Shown here piece after piece: positions 18,366 through 26,302 of a DNA stretch of 64,000 bases. The notes under the pieces were generated by a model that had not been told where the DNA came from, did not search any database, and worked only from the letters and a program-made list of their open reading frames with translations. Positions within the stretch are counted from its first letter, which is position 1. Each line of letters begins with the position of its first letter. This DNA is from JACKCR01 sp041390305 (GTDB lineage Bacteria; Eisenbacteria; RBG-16-71-46; CAIMUX01): the NCBI GenBank assembly GCA_041390305.1, contig JAWKQE010000011.1, forward strand, positions 122,837-186,836, in the 5' to 3' direction. The translations under genes and the position numbers were made by a program.

Positions 18366-19769
18366 ATGACGAAAGCGGATCACTGGCAGGTAGCGGTCGT
18401 GGGTGGCGGTCCCGGCGGATACGTCGCGGGGATCCGTTCCGCGCAACTCGGTCTCAAGACGGTCGTGGTCGAATCGCAGCACCTGGGAGGGATCTGTCTC
18501 AACTGGGGCTGCATTCCCACCAAGGCGCTGCTGAAGAACGCAGAGGTCTACGACCATGTCCGCCACGGGGACTTCTGGGGCATCGAGGCCAAGGGGCTGT
18601 CCCTCGATTTCGAGCGGGTCGTGAGCCGGAGCCGCGAAGTCGCCGACCAGCTGAGCAAAGGCGTCGCCTTCCTCCTCAAGAAGTACAAGAGCGACGTGAT
18701 CGACGGCTACGCGAAGCTCACCGCGCCCGGCACGCTCGAGGTCTCCCTGCCGGACGGCACGAAGAAGACGATCACGGCGGACCACATCATCCTCGCGACG
18801 GGCGCGCGCGCCCGTCAGCTTCCGTTCGCGAAGTGTGACGGCGAGAAGATCCTCACGTCTCGTGAGGCGATGGTGCTGAAGAAGGTGCCGAAGTCGCTCC
18901 TCGTGATCGGGGCCGGCGCGATCGGGATGGAGTTCGCGTACCTCTACCACTCGTTCGGCGCCGACGTGACGGTGGTGGAGATGCAGGACCGTCTGCTCCC
19001 GATCGACGACCACGAAGTCTCGAAGGAGCTCGCGCGGATCTACAAGAAGAAGAAGATGAACCTGCATCTCAGCGCTTCGGTCGAGAAGCTCGAGGCGACG
19101 AAGAAAGGCGTTTCCGCCGTGATCAAGACGGCAAAGGGAAGCGAGACGGTCGAAGCCGAGGTCTGTCTCGTCGCGATCGGAGTGCAGGGGAACGTCGAGA
19201 ACGTCGGGCTCGAGACGGTCGGTGTCGAAGTCGAGCGCGGCCACATCAAAGTCGACAAGAACACCTATGCGACGAACGTCCCCGGCATCTACGCGATCGG
19301 CGACGTGATCGGTGCGCCCTGGCTCGCCCACGTCGCGTCCCACGAGGCCATCATCTGCGTGGAGCAGATCGCGGGGCACACCCACCCGCCCATGGACTAC
19401 GGCAAGGTTCCGGGCTGCACGTACTGCCAGCCGCAGGTTGCGTCCGTCGGACTCACCGAGCAGGCGGCGAAGGAGCAGGGGATCGAGATCAAGGTCGGGA
19501 AGTTCCCGTTCCGCGCGAGCGGGAAGAGCCTAGCCATCGGTGAGACGGACGGGTTCGTCAAGGTGATCTACGACGCGAAGTACGGCGGCCTCCTCGGTGC
19601 CCACATCATCGGCTCCGAGGCGACGGAGATGATCGCGGAGTTCGGACTCGGGCTCACGCTCGAGACCACATTCGAAGAAGTGCTCGACACGATCCACGCC
19701 CATCCGACGCTCTCCGAAGCGTCGGCCGATGCGACCGGCGTCGCTTGGGACCGAAGCGTTGCATTCTGA
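18366..19769 (+). CDS. lpdA: dihydrolipoyl dehydrogenase (E3)
   Basis: 467 residues. Reoxidises the lipoyl arm of the 2-oxoacid dehydrogenase complex, passing electrons to NAD+. The FAD site is VAVVGGGPGGYVAGIRSAQLG, the redox disulfide is GGICLNWGCIP (C44, C49). The NAD site is LLVIGAGAIGMEFAYLYHSFG, the second FAD site is GIYAIGDVIGAPWLAHVASHE and the C-terminal catalytic His-Glu is in THAHPTLSE-like DTIHAHPTLSEA. Length and motifs are standard. It begins a gene run lpd-lipB-E1-E2-lipA on one strand. ATG at 18366 follows GGCGGAGG. Confidence 0.96.
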   Translation: MTKADHWQVAVVGGGPGGYVAGIRSAQLGLKTVVVESQHLGGICLNWGCIPTKALLKNAEVYDHVRHGDFWGIEAKGLSLDFERVVSRSREVADQLSKGVAFLLKKYKSDVIDGYAKLTAPGTLEVSLPDGTKKTITADHIILATGARARQLPFAKCDGEKILTSREAMVLKKVPKSLLVIGAGAIGMEFAYLYHSFGADVTVVEMQDRLLPIDDHEVSKELARIYKKKKMNLHLSASVEKLEATKKGVSAVIKTAKGSETVEAEVCLVAIGVQGNVENVGLETVGVEVERGHIKVDKNTYATNVPGIYAIGDVIGAPWLAHVASHEAIICVEQIAGHTHPPMDYGKVPGCTYCQPQVASVGLTEQAAKEQGIEIKVGKFPFRASGKSLAIGETDGFVKVIYDAKYGGLLGAHIIGSEATEMIAEFGLGLTLETTFEEVLDTIHAHPTLSEASADATGVAWDRSVAF

Positions 19770-20481
19770 TCCATACGCCAACTATCCGCTGCTCTGGGTC
19801 GTCTCCTGGGACGAGCCTCAGCCCTACCGTGCCTTCTGGGAGCTCCAGAAAAGGCTCTGGCGGGCCTGCTACGAAGAGCGGATTCCGGACACCCTGCTCC
19901 TTCTGGAGCACGAGCCGGTCGTCACGCTCGGGAAGAATGCGAGGCGGGAGAATCTGCTTCTCCCGGACGAGGAATTCAAGGCCCGCGGCGTCGATCTCGT
20001 CGAGGTCGACCGCGGCGGGGATGTGACCTACCACGGTCCGGGACAGCTCGTCGGCTACTGGATCTTCGACCTTCGGAAGTGGCAGCGCGACGTGAACCGC
20101 TACCTTCGGGAGATCGAAGAGGTGCTGATCCGCTCGCTCGGGGCGTTCGGCATCGAATCGGGTCGTTCCGAGGGCGCGACCGGCGTCTGGGTCGGCAACG
20201 AGAAGGTCGCGGCCATGGGGCTCCACCTGAGTCACTGGGTGAGCACCCATGGGTTCGCGCTCAACATCGACGCGGACCTCCGCCCGTTCGGGTGGATCGT
20301 GCCGTGCGGTCTCCCCGGCCGAGGTGTGACTTCGGTGGAGAAGCTAGGTCATACGGTGTCGCGGGCGGAGCTGGAAGAGCGGATCGTCTGCGAAACGGAA
20401 GTGCGGTTCGGGAGACGGGCGGTTCGCTCCGGCCCCGAAGCGCTCGGGAAGCTCATCGGCGAGCCTCTGCTCGTCAGGTAG
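19729..20481 (+). CDS. lipB: lipoyl(octanoyl) transferase LipB
   Basis: Moves octanoate from acyl carrier protein to the lysine of lipoyl domains, the first step of lipoate assembly. 250 residues from ATG 19729, which would overlap lpd by 41 bp; later TTG starts (19744, 19759) are possible. Family motifs: LLLLEHEPVVTLGKNA, then DRGGDVTYHGPGQLVGYWIFDL, GVWVGNEKVAAMGLHLSHWVSTHGFALN and the active-site region VPCGLPGRGVTSVEKLG with the catalytic Cys and Lys. It sits between E3 and E1, which are served by the cofactor it makes. Confidence 0.95.
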   Translation: MRPASLGTEALHSDPYANYPLLWVVSWDEPQPYRAFWELQKRLWRACYEERIPDTLLLLEHEPVVTLGKNARRENLLLPDEEFKARGVDLVEVDRGGDVTYHGPGQLVGYWIFDLRKWQRDVNRYLREIEEVLIRSLGAFGIESGRSEGATGVWVGNEKVAAMGLHLSHWVSTHGFALNIDADLRPFGWIVPCGLPGRGVTSVEKLGHTVSRAELEERIVCETEVRFGRRAVRSGPEALGKLIGEPLLVR

Positions 20482-20493
20482 ATTGGGAGCGCG

Positions 20494-22563
20494 ATGACGA
20501 AAGCGAAGTCGACGGTGAAGTCCTCCCCGGCGAAGGGCAAGAAGGCGGACAGTCCGATCCCGCACGACGCCCTCCGGCGGATGTATCGCAACATGCTGCT
20601 CACGCGGCGTCTCGACGAGAAGATGCTCATCATGCTGAAGCAGGGTAAGAGCTTCTTCCACATCGGCGCGTCCGGGCACGAGGCGGCGCAGATCGCGCTC
20701 GCGGCGAACATGCGCGGAGGGCAGGACTGGGCCTATCCGTACTATCGGGGACTCTCCTTCTGCATCGAGTTCGGGATGACGACGGAGGAAGTCCTCCTCT
20801 GCTTCCTGGCGAAGGAGGGAGACCCGAACTCCGGTGGTCGGCAGATGCCGGCGCACTACGGACACAGGGGCCTCCGGATCGTGTCGCAGTCGAGCCCGAC
20901 CGGGACGCAGTATCTCCAGGCCGTCGGTACGGGCATGGCGATCAAGCGGGACGGCTCGGACGAGGTCGTCATGGTCTCCTCGGGCGAGGGGACGACGAGC
21001 CAGGGAGACTTCCATGAAGCTCTCAACTGGGCGGCCCGCGAGAAGGCGCCGGTCATCTTCCTGATCGAGGACAACAACTACGCGATCTCCGTCCCGATCC
21101 ATCAGCAGACCGCCGGCGCGTCCGTCTACGACATGTGCAATGGCTACGAAGGGCTGGAGCGGGTCGAAGTCGACGGCACCGATCTCTTCGCGTCCTACGA
21201 GGTGATGGAGAAGGCGGTCGAACGGGCGCGGAAGGGGGAGGGACCGACGCTCGTCGTCGCGAACGTGGTCCGGCTGCTGCCGCACTCGTCCTCCGACAAC
21301 CACGCAAAGTACCGCACGACCGAAGAGCTCGAGGCGGACAAGGAGCGTGACCCGATCCCGCGGCTCGAGGCCGAACTGATCCGGCTCGGCGTCTACGAGG
21401 CCGACGAGCTCGAAGCGGTCTGGAAGGAAGTGAAGGCGGAGGTCGATCGGATCGCCGAGGAAACGGAGGAGGCTCCCCATCCCGATCCCTCCACGGCGAA
21501 GCACCACGTCTTCTCGACCCTCGAGTACGAAGCGCCCGAGGGGGCGTCGCTCGAACCCAAGTCGACGATCGCGGACTCGATCGTCCTCGTCGACGCCATC
21601 AACCACGCCATGGCGGAGGAGATGGAGCGGGACGAGAAGATCGTCGTCTACGGTGAGGACATCCAGGACAACAAGGGCGGCGTGTTCACGGCGACGCGGG
21701 GGCTCTCGAACCGGTTCGGGGACACCCGTGTGTTCAACTCTCCGCTCGCGGAGTCGTCGATCGTCGGTACCGCGATCGGCATGGCCGTGGCCGGATGGCG
21801 CCCCGTCGTCGAGATCCAGTTCGGTGACTACATCTGGACCGCGATGATGCAGATCCGGAACGAGATGGCGACGATGCGCTATCGCTCGGCCGGGAACTGG
21901 AAGTGTCCGTTCGTGGCCCGGGTCCCGGTGGGTGGGTACATCCACGGCGCGCTCTATCACAGCCAGAACATCGAGGCGACGTTCGCCCATTTCCCTGGGC
22001 TCTACGTCGCCTATCCGTCGAACGCGGCCGACGCGAAGGGGCTGCTCAAGTCGGCCATCCGGGGCGACGATCCCTACCTCTTCCTGGAGCACAAGGGGCT
22101 CTACCGTCAGATGTACGCGGCCACTCCCGAGCCCGACGCGGACTTCCTCCTACCCTGGGGGAAGGCGAAGGTGGTGCGGGAAGGCACGGACATGACGGTC
22201 GTGACCTGGGGCGCACTCGTGAAGAAGAGCTTCGATGCTGCCGAACGTCTCTCCAGGGAGAATGGAGTCTCCGTCGAAGTCATCGACATCCGCACCATGG
22301 TGCCGCTCGACATCCAGACGATCGCGGAGAGCGTGAGGAAGACGGGCAAGGCCCTCGTCGCTCACGAGGACGTCCTTTTCGCCGGGTTCGGAGCAGAGGT
22401 CGCCGCCGCGATCACAGAGCACGCGTTCGAGTATCTCGATGGACCTGTCCGTCGGGTCGCGGGCGCAAACACACCGGTTCCGTACAACTGGCATCTCGAA
22501 GCCGAAATCCTGCCGCAGGATCGACACGTATACGCGGCGATGGTCGAACTGTCCGAGTACTGA
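20494..22563 (+). CDS. 2-oxoacid dehydrogenase E1, fused alpha and beta subunits
   Basis: 689 residues. Thiamine-diphosphate decarboxylase of a pyruvate or branched-chain 2-oxoacid dehydrogenase complex. The alpha half (about 20-350) has RRMYRNMLLTRRLDEKM, PYYRGLSFCIEFGM, QMPAHYGHR and the TPP motif SSGEGTTSQGDFHEALNWAA...EDNNYAIS. The beta half (about 365-689) has MERDEKIVVYGEDIQDNKGG, FNSPLAESSIVGTAIGMAVAG, VARVPVGGYIHGALYHSQNIEATFAH and VIDIRTMVPLD. In many bacteria the two halves are separate genes; here they are one. Sequence features lean to the branched-chain/acetoin-type alpha-beta family, so the true substrate is uncertain. It begins 13 bp after lipB; a repeat element separates it from E2. 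Confidence 0.93.
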   Translation: MTKAKSTVKSSPAKGKKADSPIPHDALRRMYRNMLLTRRLDEKMLIMLKQGKSFFHIGASGHEAAQIALAANMRGGQDWAYPYYRGLSFCIEFGMTTEEVLLCFLAKEGDPNSGGRQMPAHYGHRGLRIVSQSSPTGTQYLQAVGTGMAIKRDGSDEVVMVSSGEGTTSQGDFHEALNWAAREKAPVIFLIEDNNYAISVPIHQQTAGASVYDMCNGYEGLERVEVDGTDLFASYEVMEKAVERARKGEGPTLVVANVVRLLPHSSSDNHAKYRTTEELEADKERDPIPRLEAELIRLGVYEADELEAVWKEVKAEVDRIAEETEEAPHPDPSTAKHHVFSTLEYEAPEGASLEPKSTIADSIVLVDAINHAMAEEMERDEKIVVYGEDIQDNKGGVFTATRGLSNRFGDTRVFNSPLAESSIVGTAIGMAVAGWRPVVEIQFGDYIWTAMMQIRNEMATMRYRSAGNWKCPFVARVPVGGYIHGALYHSQNIEATFAHFPGLYVAYPSNAADAKGLLKSAIRGDDPYLFLEHKGLYRQMYAATPEPDADFLLPWGKAKVVREGTDMTVVTWGALVKKSFDAAERLSRENGVSVEVIDIRTMVPLDIQTIAESVRKTGKALVAHEDVLFAGFGAEVAAAITEHAFEYLDGPVRRVAGANTPVPYNWHLEAEILPQDRHVYAAMVELSEY

Positions 22564-22575
22564 GAGAGAACGGGA

Positions 22576-22711
22576 CTAGCAGGCTGCGGAAAAGCCCTTC
22601 GTCGACTGCGCAGCAGGCGAGGGGGGGAGAGGTTTTCCGCAGGTCTGCACCCAAAACAAGGACTAGAGAGTACTGAAACAGGCCCGAAGGGACTGTTCAG
22701 CACCCAGCTAG
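22576..22711. mobile_element. MITE-like intergenic element, copy B
   Basis: 136 bp between E1 and E2. The ends are inverted repeats: CTAGCAGGCTGCGGAAAAG (22576 on) against the complement of the right end, CTAGCTGGGTGCTGAACAG, 17 of 22 positions equal. Inside, GCGGAAAA and TTTTCCGC form a further hairpin. About the same size and order as copy A at 3958-4089. It interrupts an otherwise tight operon and could alter read-through into E2. Confidence 0.7.
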
Positions 22712-22785
22712 GGTCCCCTGATGGTAGGTGCGTAAGAGATCCGGAACGGACTCGCCTCGGCGCCTGCTAGGAGGTCGTGAGCGAC

Positions 22786-24213
22786 ATGGCGAAGATGGAC
22801 ATGGTCATGCCCCAGATGGGCGAGAGTATCGCCGAGGGGACGATCCTGAAGTGGCTCAAGGCGGTCGGCGACACGGTGGAGAAGGACGAGAACATCCTCG
22901 AAATCTCCACGGACAAGGTCGACTCCGAGATCCCGGCTCCCGCGAGCGGCGTCCTCGTCGAGCTCAAGGCGAACGAGGGGGATGTCGTCCCGGTCGGAGA
23001 AGTCGTGGCCGTGATCGATACCGCGGCGTCGGGTGGCGCGGCCGCTCCGTCCGCGCCCAAGGCGGAGCCGAAGGCCGAGGCCCCGAGTGCTCCGGCGCCA
23101 AGTGCGCCGGCCCCGGCTGCTCCTGCTCCGGCCGCGCCGAGTGCGCCGGCTCCGAGTGCGCCGGCCCAGGGTGCGGGTGGAGAGATTCCGACTCGCTCGG
23201 GCGATGCCTTCTTCTCACCGTTGGTCCGTTCCATCGCCCGTGAGGAGGGCGTCTCTCTTGCGGAGCTCGAGAGCCTGAGCGGCTCCGGCCGCGGCGGACG
23301 GATCACGAAGGACGACATCCTCGCCTACGTGAAGAATCGCGGTTCCGCTCCGGCGGCCCCTGCCGCGCAGCCCGCGGCCCAGCCCGCGGCCGGTTCCGCT
23401 CCGATGGCGCAGCCGATGCCGACGATGCCGGTCTTCATGGCTCCGGCGGCGCCGCGCGGCAAGAAGGACGCGGAGAAGTACCCGCAGTACCAGGTCGACG
23501 AGACCCGTACCACCCAGGACGGTGCGATCGAAGTCGTGCAGATGGACCGGATGCGGACGCTCATCGCCGAGCACATGGTCCGCTCGAAGGCCACGTCGCC
23601 TCACGTCGCTTCCGTGACCGAGGTCGACATGACCGGGATCGTCCGCTACCGCGAGGCGACGAAGTCTTCGTTCCAGAAGAGCACCGGTGTGAAGCTCACC
23701 TACACGCCGTTCATCGTGCACGCCGCGATCAAGGCGCTGCTCGACTATCCGATGGTGAACTCGACCGTCGAGAACGGGCAGATCCTCATCAAGCGGTTCA
23801 TCAACATGGGCGTCGCGGTCGCGCTCGACTCGGGGCTCATCGTCCCCGTGATCAAGCACGCGGAGGAGAAGAACTTCCTCGGGCTCGCACGTTCCGTCGA
23901 CGATCTGGCCGAGCGCGCGCGCGGCAAGCAGCTCAAGCCGGACGAGGTCGCGGGCGGCACGTTCACGATCACGAACATGGGCAGCTTCGGGAACCTCTTC
24001 GGCATCCCGATCATCAACCAGCCGCAGTCCGGGATCCTCGGCGTCGGGGCGATCGTGAAGCGTCCGGTCGTGGTCGGAGATGCGATCGCGATCCGTGACA
24101 TCATGTATCTCAGCCTCTCCTACGATCACCGTCACATCGACGGCAAGCTGGGCGGGCTCTTCATCCAGCGGGTCCGGTACTACCTGGAGAACTTCGATCC
24201 CGCCTCGGTCTGA
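22786..24213 (+). CDS. dihydrolipoyl acyltransferase (E2 of the 2-oxoacid dehydrogenase complex)
   Basis: 475 residues from ATG 22786 (AGGAGG 11 bases upstream; GTG 22777 is too close to it). One lipoyl domain with the modified lysine in EISTDKVDSEIPAP (K44). An Ala/Pro/Ser linker follows (about 90-130), then the E3-binding domain (FFSPLVRSIAREEGVSLAEL, GRGGRITKDDILAYV), a second Ala/Pro linker, and the acyltransferase domain (RTLIAEHMVRSKATSPHV, FTITNMGSFG). The catalytic stretch is LSYDHRHIDG with His and Asp. Forms the cubic or dodecahedral core of the complex. It is followed 14 bp later by lipA. Confidence 0.94.
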   Translation: MAKMDMVMPQMGESIAEGTILKWLKAVGDTVEKDENILEISTDKVDSEIPAPASGVLVELKANEGDVVPVGEVVAVIDTAASGGAAAPSAPKAEPKAEAPSAPAPSAPAPAAPAPAAPSAPAPSAPAQGAGGEIPTRSGDAFFSPLVRSIAREEGVSLAELESLSGSGRGGRITKDDILAYVKNRGSAPAAPAAQPAAQPAAGSAPMAQPMPTMPVFMAPAAPRGKKDAEKYPQYQVDETRTTQDGAIEVVQMDRMRTLIAEHMVRSKATSPHVASVTEVDMTGIVRYREATKSSFQKSTGVKLTYTPFIVHAAIKALLDYPMVNSTVENGQILIKRFINMGVAVALDSGLIVPVIKHAEEKNFLGLARSVDDLAERARGKQLKPDEVAGGTFTITNMGSFGNLFGIPIINQPQSGILGVGAIVKRPVVVGDAIAIRDIMYLSLSYDHRHIDGKLGGLFIQRVRYYLENFDPASV

Positions 24214-24227
24214 CCTCGGGCGAAGGG

Positions 24228-25283
24228 ATGAGCATGTCCGACGACGACATCGTTTGGAAGGATGCACCGGTCCCCGCCTGCATGGGCGGGGGAGGGCACG
24301 GGCAGATGGAGGAGGCGGAGGAGACTCCGTCCTCCGAAGTTCCAACTCCGACCTCGAATGCGGCTTCCGATACTCCAGTTCCGGCCGAGCGTCTTCGTCG
24401 GCCGAAGTGGCTGCGGGTACAACTCCCGCAGACGGCGGAGTTCGCGCGCACGCGCGGGATCGTGAACCGTAATCAGCTCCACACCGTGTGCGAGAGCGCG
24501 AACTGCCCGAACATGGGGGAGTGCTGGTCCGCGGGGACGGCCACCTTCATGATCCTCGGCAACGTCTGCACGCGTTCCTGCGGCTTCTGCGCCGTCCTGA
24601 CCGGACGTCCGCCGGAGTACGACGAGGCCGAGCCGAAGCGCGTCGCGGAGGCGATCGCCACGATGAGTCACCTGGTTCACGTGGTCATCACGTCCGTCGA
24701 TCGTGACGAACGGGAAGACGGCGGTTCCGCGATCTGGGCGGAGACGATCCGTCAGGTTCGTCTCCGGAGTCCGGGACTCCGGATCGAGGTGCTGATCCCG
24801 GACTTCAAGGGCGAGGCCGAGAACCTCGACCGGGTCCTCGAGGCGAAGCCCGATATTCTCGCCCACAACGTCGAAACCGTGCCTCGTCTCCACAAGACGG
24901 TGCGGCCGCAGGCGAGGTACGACCGCAGTCTCTGGGTGCTCGAGCACGCGAAGTCGCGAGGGTTCCTCACGAAGTCGAGCATCATGCTCGGGCTGGGTGA
25001 GACCGAAGACGAGGTCGTGGAAGTGCTCCGCGATCTGCGTGCGATCGGATGCGACATCCTCACGCTCGGACAGTATCTCCAGCCGACCAGGAAGCACCTC
25101 CCGGTCGACCGGTTCGCCCATCCGGACGAGTTCGCCCGGCTCGGCGCCGTGGCCCGGGACCTCGGGTTCGGCCATGTCGAGAGCGGCCCGCTCGTGCGGA
25201 GTTCGTATCATGCCGAAAGGGCGTCCGGCCTTTTCGAATCTGCGAACGATTTTTCGGTTGACGCTCGAACGCGCGTTCGGTAA
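24228..25283 (+). CDS. lipA: lipoyl synthase (radical SAM)
   Basis: 351 residues. Inserts two sulfurs into the protein-bound octanoyl chain made by LipB. The auxiliary cluster is held by C88, C93, C99 (CESANCPNMGECW); the radical-SAM cluster by C114, C118, C121 (CTRSCGFC). Other signatures are HVVITSVDRDE, SSIMLGLGETEDEVVEV and LGQYLQPTRKHLPVDR. The closing Ser region is RSSYHAERA. The N-terminal extension of about 50 residues is rich in Gly/Glu/Pro and not part of the family core; it includes CMGGGGHGQME. Last gene of the lipoate/2-oxoacid dehydrogenase run. Confidence 0.95.
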   Translation: MSMSDDDIVWKDAPVPACMGGGGHGQMEEAEETPSSEVPTPTSNAASDTPVPAERLRRPKWLRVQLPQTAEFARTRGIVNRNQLHTVCESANCPNMGECWSAGTATFMILGNVCTRSCGFCAVLTGRPPEYDEAEPKRVAEAIATMSHLVHVVITSVDRDEREDGGSAIWAETIRQVRLRSPGLRIEVLIPDFKGEAENLDRVLEAKPDILAHNVETVPRLHKTVRPQARYDRSLWVLEHAKSRGFLTKSSIMLGLGETEDEVVEVLRDLRAIGCDILTLGQYLQPTRKHLPVDRFAHPDEFARLGAVARDLGFGHVESGPLVRSSYHAERASGLFESANDFSVDARTRVR

Positions 25284-25400
25284 CTTCCCCTTCGTCGTCG
25301 GCAGCGGGCCGGCGGTCACCCCACTGACCGGCCCCTAGGCGACGCCCTCCTTCCCGTTCTGGAAGGAGTCGATACAGCGACAGGTGTGGCGTCCGGGCAG

Positions 25401-25420
25401 GTTTCGATTCCCCACGAAAC
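25401..25420. promoter_or_regulatory. candidate LexA operator (perfect palindrome)
   Basis: GTTTCG (25401-25406), eight bases, CGAAAC (25415-25420). It lies 50 bases before the lexA start, where autoregulated lexA genes usually carry their own operator. The motif differs from the well-known boxes (CTGT-N8-ACAG, GAAC-N4-GTTC). No second copy was noticed elsewhere in the window. Confidence 0.5.
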
Positions 25421-25470
25421 TTGTCCCGGACTACCCCCATTAGGCCTTTACGGGAGAGCGGAGGCAGACC

Positions 25471-26061
25471 GTGAAAGACCTGACCTCGAAGCAGCAGGCG
25501 ATCTTCGATTACATCGTCGACCGGGTCGACAATCCGGGGCGGTTCCCGTCCTATCGAGAGATCGGCCGGAAGTTCCACCTACGGTCCGTCGCGACCGTCG
25601 CCCAGCACCTCAAGGCGCTGGAGGAAAAGGGCTTCCTCATTCGCGAAGGGCGTCAGCTCAACGTGGCGGACGGCTTCCGTCCCAAGCGTGGAATCTCGGT
25701 GCTCGGCCTGGTCCAGGCGGGCGAGCCGCTCGCGGCCGAAGCGAACTTCGACGGTGAGCTCCGTCTGGAGGACCTCGGCAACGACACCTTCGCCGTGCGG
25801 GTGAAGGGGGACAGCATGATCGAGGCCGGAATCTTCGAAGGCGACTACGTGATCGTCGAGCCGCGGGAGACCGCGAGCGAGGGAGAGATGGTCGTCGCCG
25901 TGGTCGGTGAGGACCAGAGCGTGACCGTGAAGTACTTCCATCGCTCCATCGACGGCGTCGAGCTTCGGCCGGCGAACGAGTCCTACAACCCGATTCGGGT
26001 CGCTGACGATCCGTACTTCCGTCTCGCGGGTCGGGTCGTCGGAGTCCTGCGGAAGATCTGA
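25471..26061 (+). CDS. lexA: LexA repressor (SOS regulator)
   Basis: 196 residues, GTG start after GGAGG. Represses DNA-damage genes until RecA stimulates self-cleavage. The N-terminal winged helix spans about 1-70 (LTSKQQAIFDYIVDRV, FPSYREIGRKFHLRSVATVAQHLKAL). The cleavage site is A83-G84 in VLGLVQAGEPL. The catalytic Ser is S115 (VKGDSMIEAGI) and the Lys is K154 (VTVKYFHR). The recognition helix is close to that of non-enterobacterial LexA. A palindrome lies 50 bp upstream and a strong terminator downstream, so it is a single-gene unit. Confidence 0.95.
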   Translation: MKDLTSKQQAIFDYIVDRVDNPGRFPSYREIGRKFHLRSVATVAQHLKALEEKGFLIREGRQLNVADGFRPKRGISVLGLVQAGEPLAAEANFDGELRLEDLGNDTFAVRVKGDSMIEAGIFEGDYVIVEPRETASEGEMVVAVVGEDQSVTVKYFHRSIDGVELRPANESYNPIRVADDPYFRLAGRVVGVLRKI

Positions 26062-26119
26062 CCGCGCCGGTCACCATCGTCGAGACGTCTGGATCTTCGC
26101 GAGACGTCTTGGATACGGA

Positions 26120-26150
26120 AACGCCGCCTCCCACGAGTGGAGGCGGCGTT
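26120..26150 (+). terminator. intrinsic terminator of lexA
   Basis: AACGCCGCCTCC (26120-26131) pairs perfectly with GGAGGCGGCGTT (26139-26150) over a 7-base loop, followed by CTTCGTTC. Confidence 0.85.
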
Positions 26151-26202
26151 CTTCGTTCGGCGACGCCCCGCGTTTCTCACCACGGCCCAACTCTGGGCGG
26201 GT

Positions 26203-26257
26203 GTCGTGCCGGCGTCGTGCGGGCGTCGCATCGGCGTCGCACCGGCGTTGCAATAAT
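26203..26257. repeat. 11-bp tandem repeat, four to five units
   Basis: GTCGTGCCGGC, GTCGTGCGGGC, GTCGCATCGGC, GTCGCACCGGC and a fifth, decayed GTTGCAATAAT. The period is close to one helical turn. It lies in the gap 26151-26302 between the lexA terminator and the 3' end of the next (minus-strand) gene, with no gene in it. Confidence 0.7.
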
Positions 26258-26302
26258 GAAGACTGCGTCACGCGGCCGTGTCGGCCCCGTGACGCGGCGG
26301 AG

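Noticed and set aside
15411..19385. Very long minus-strand open frame of 1324 codons
   Set aside because: Only 15411-16823 reads as a MATE protein; the rest is antisense to the DHH and lpd genes with no family features.
20344..22092. Minus-strand open frame of 582 codons
   Set aside because: Antisense to lipB and E1; Arg/Asp-rich shadow composition.
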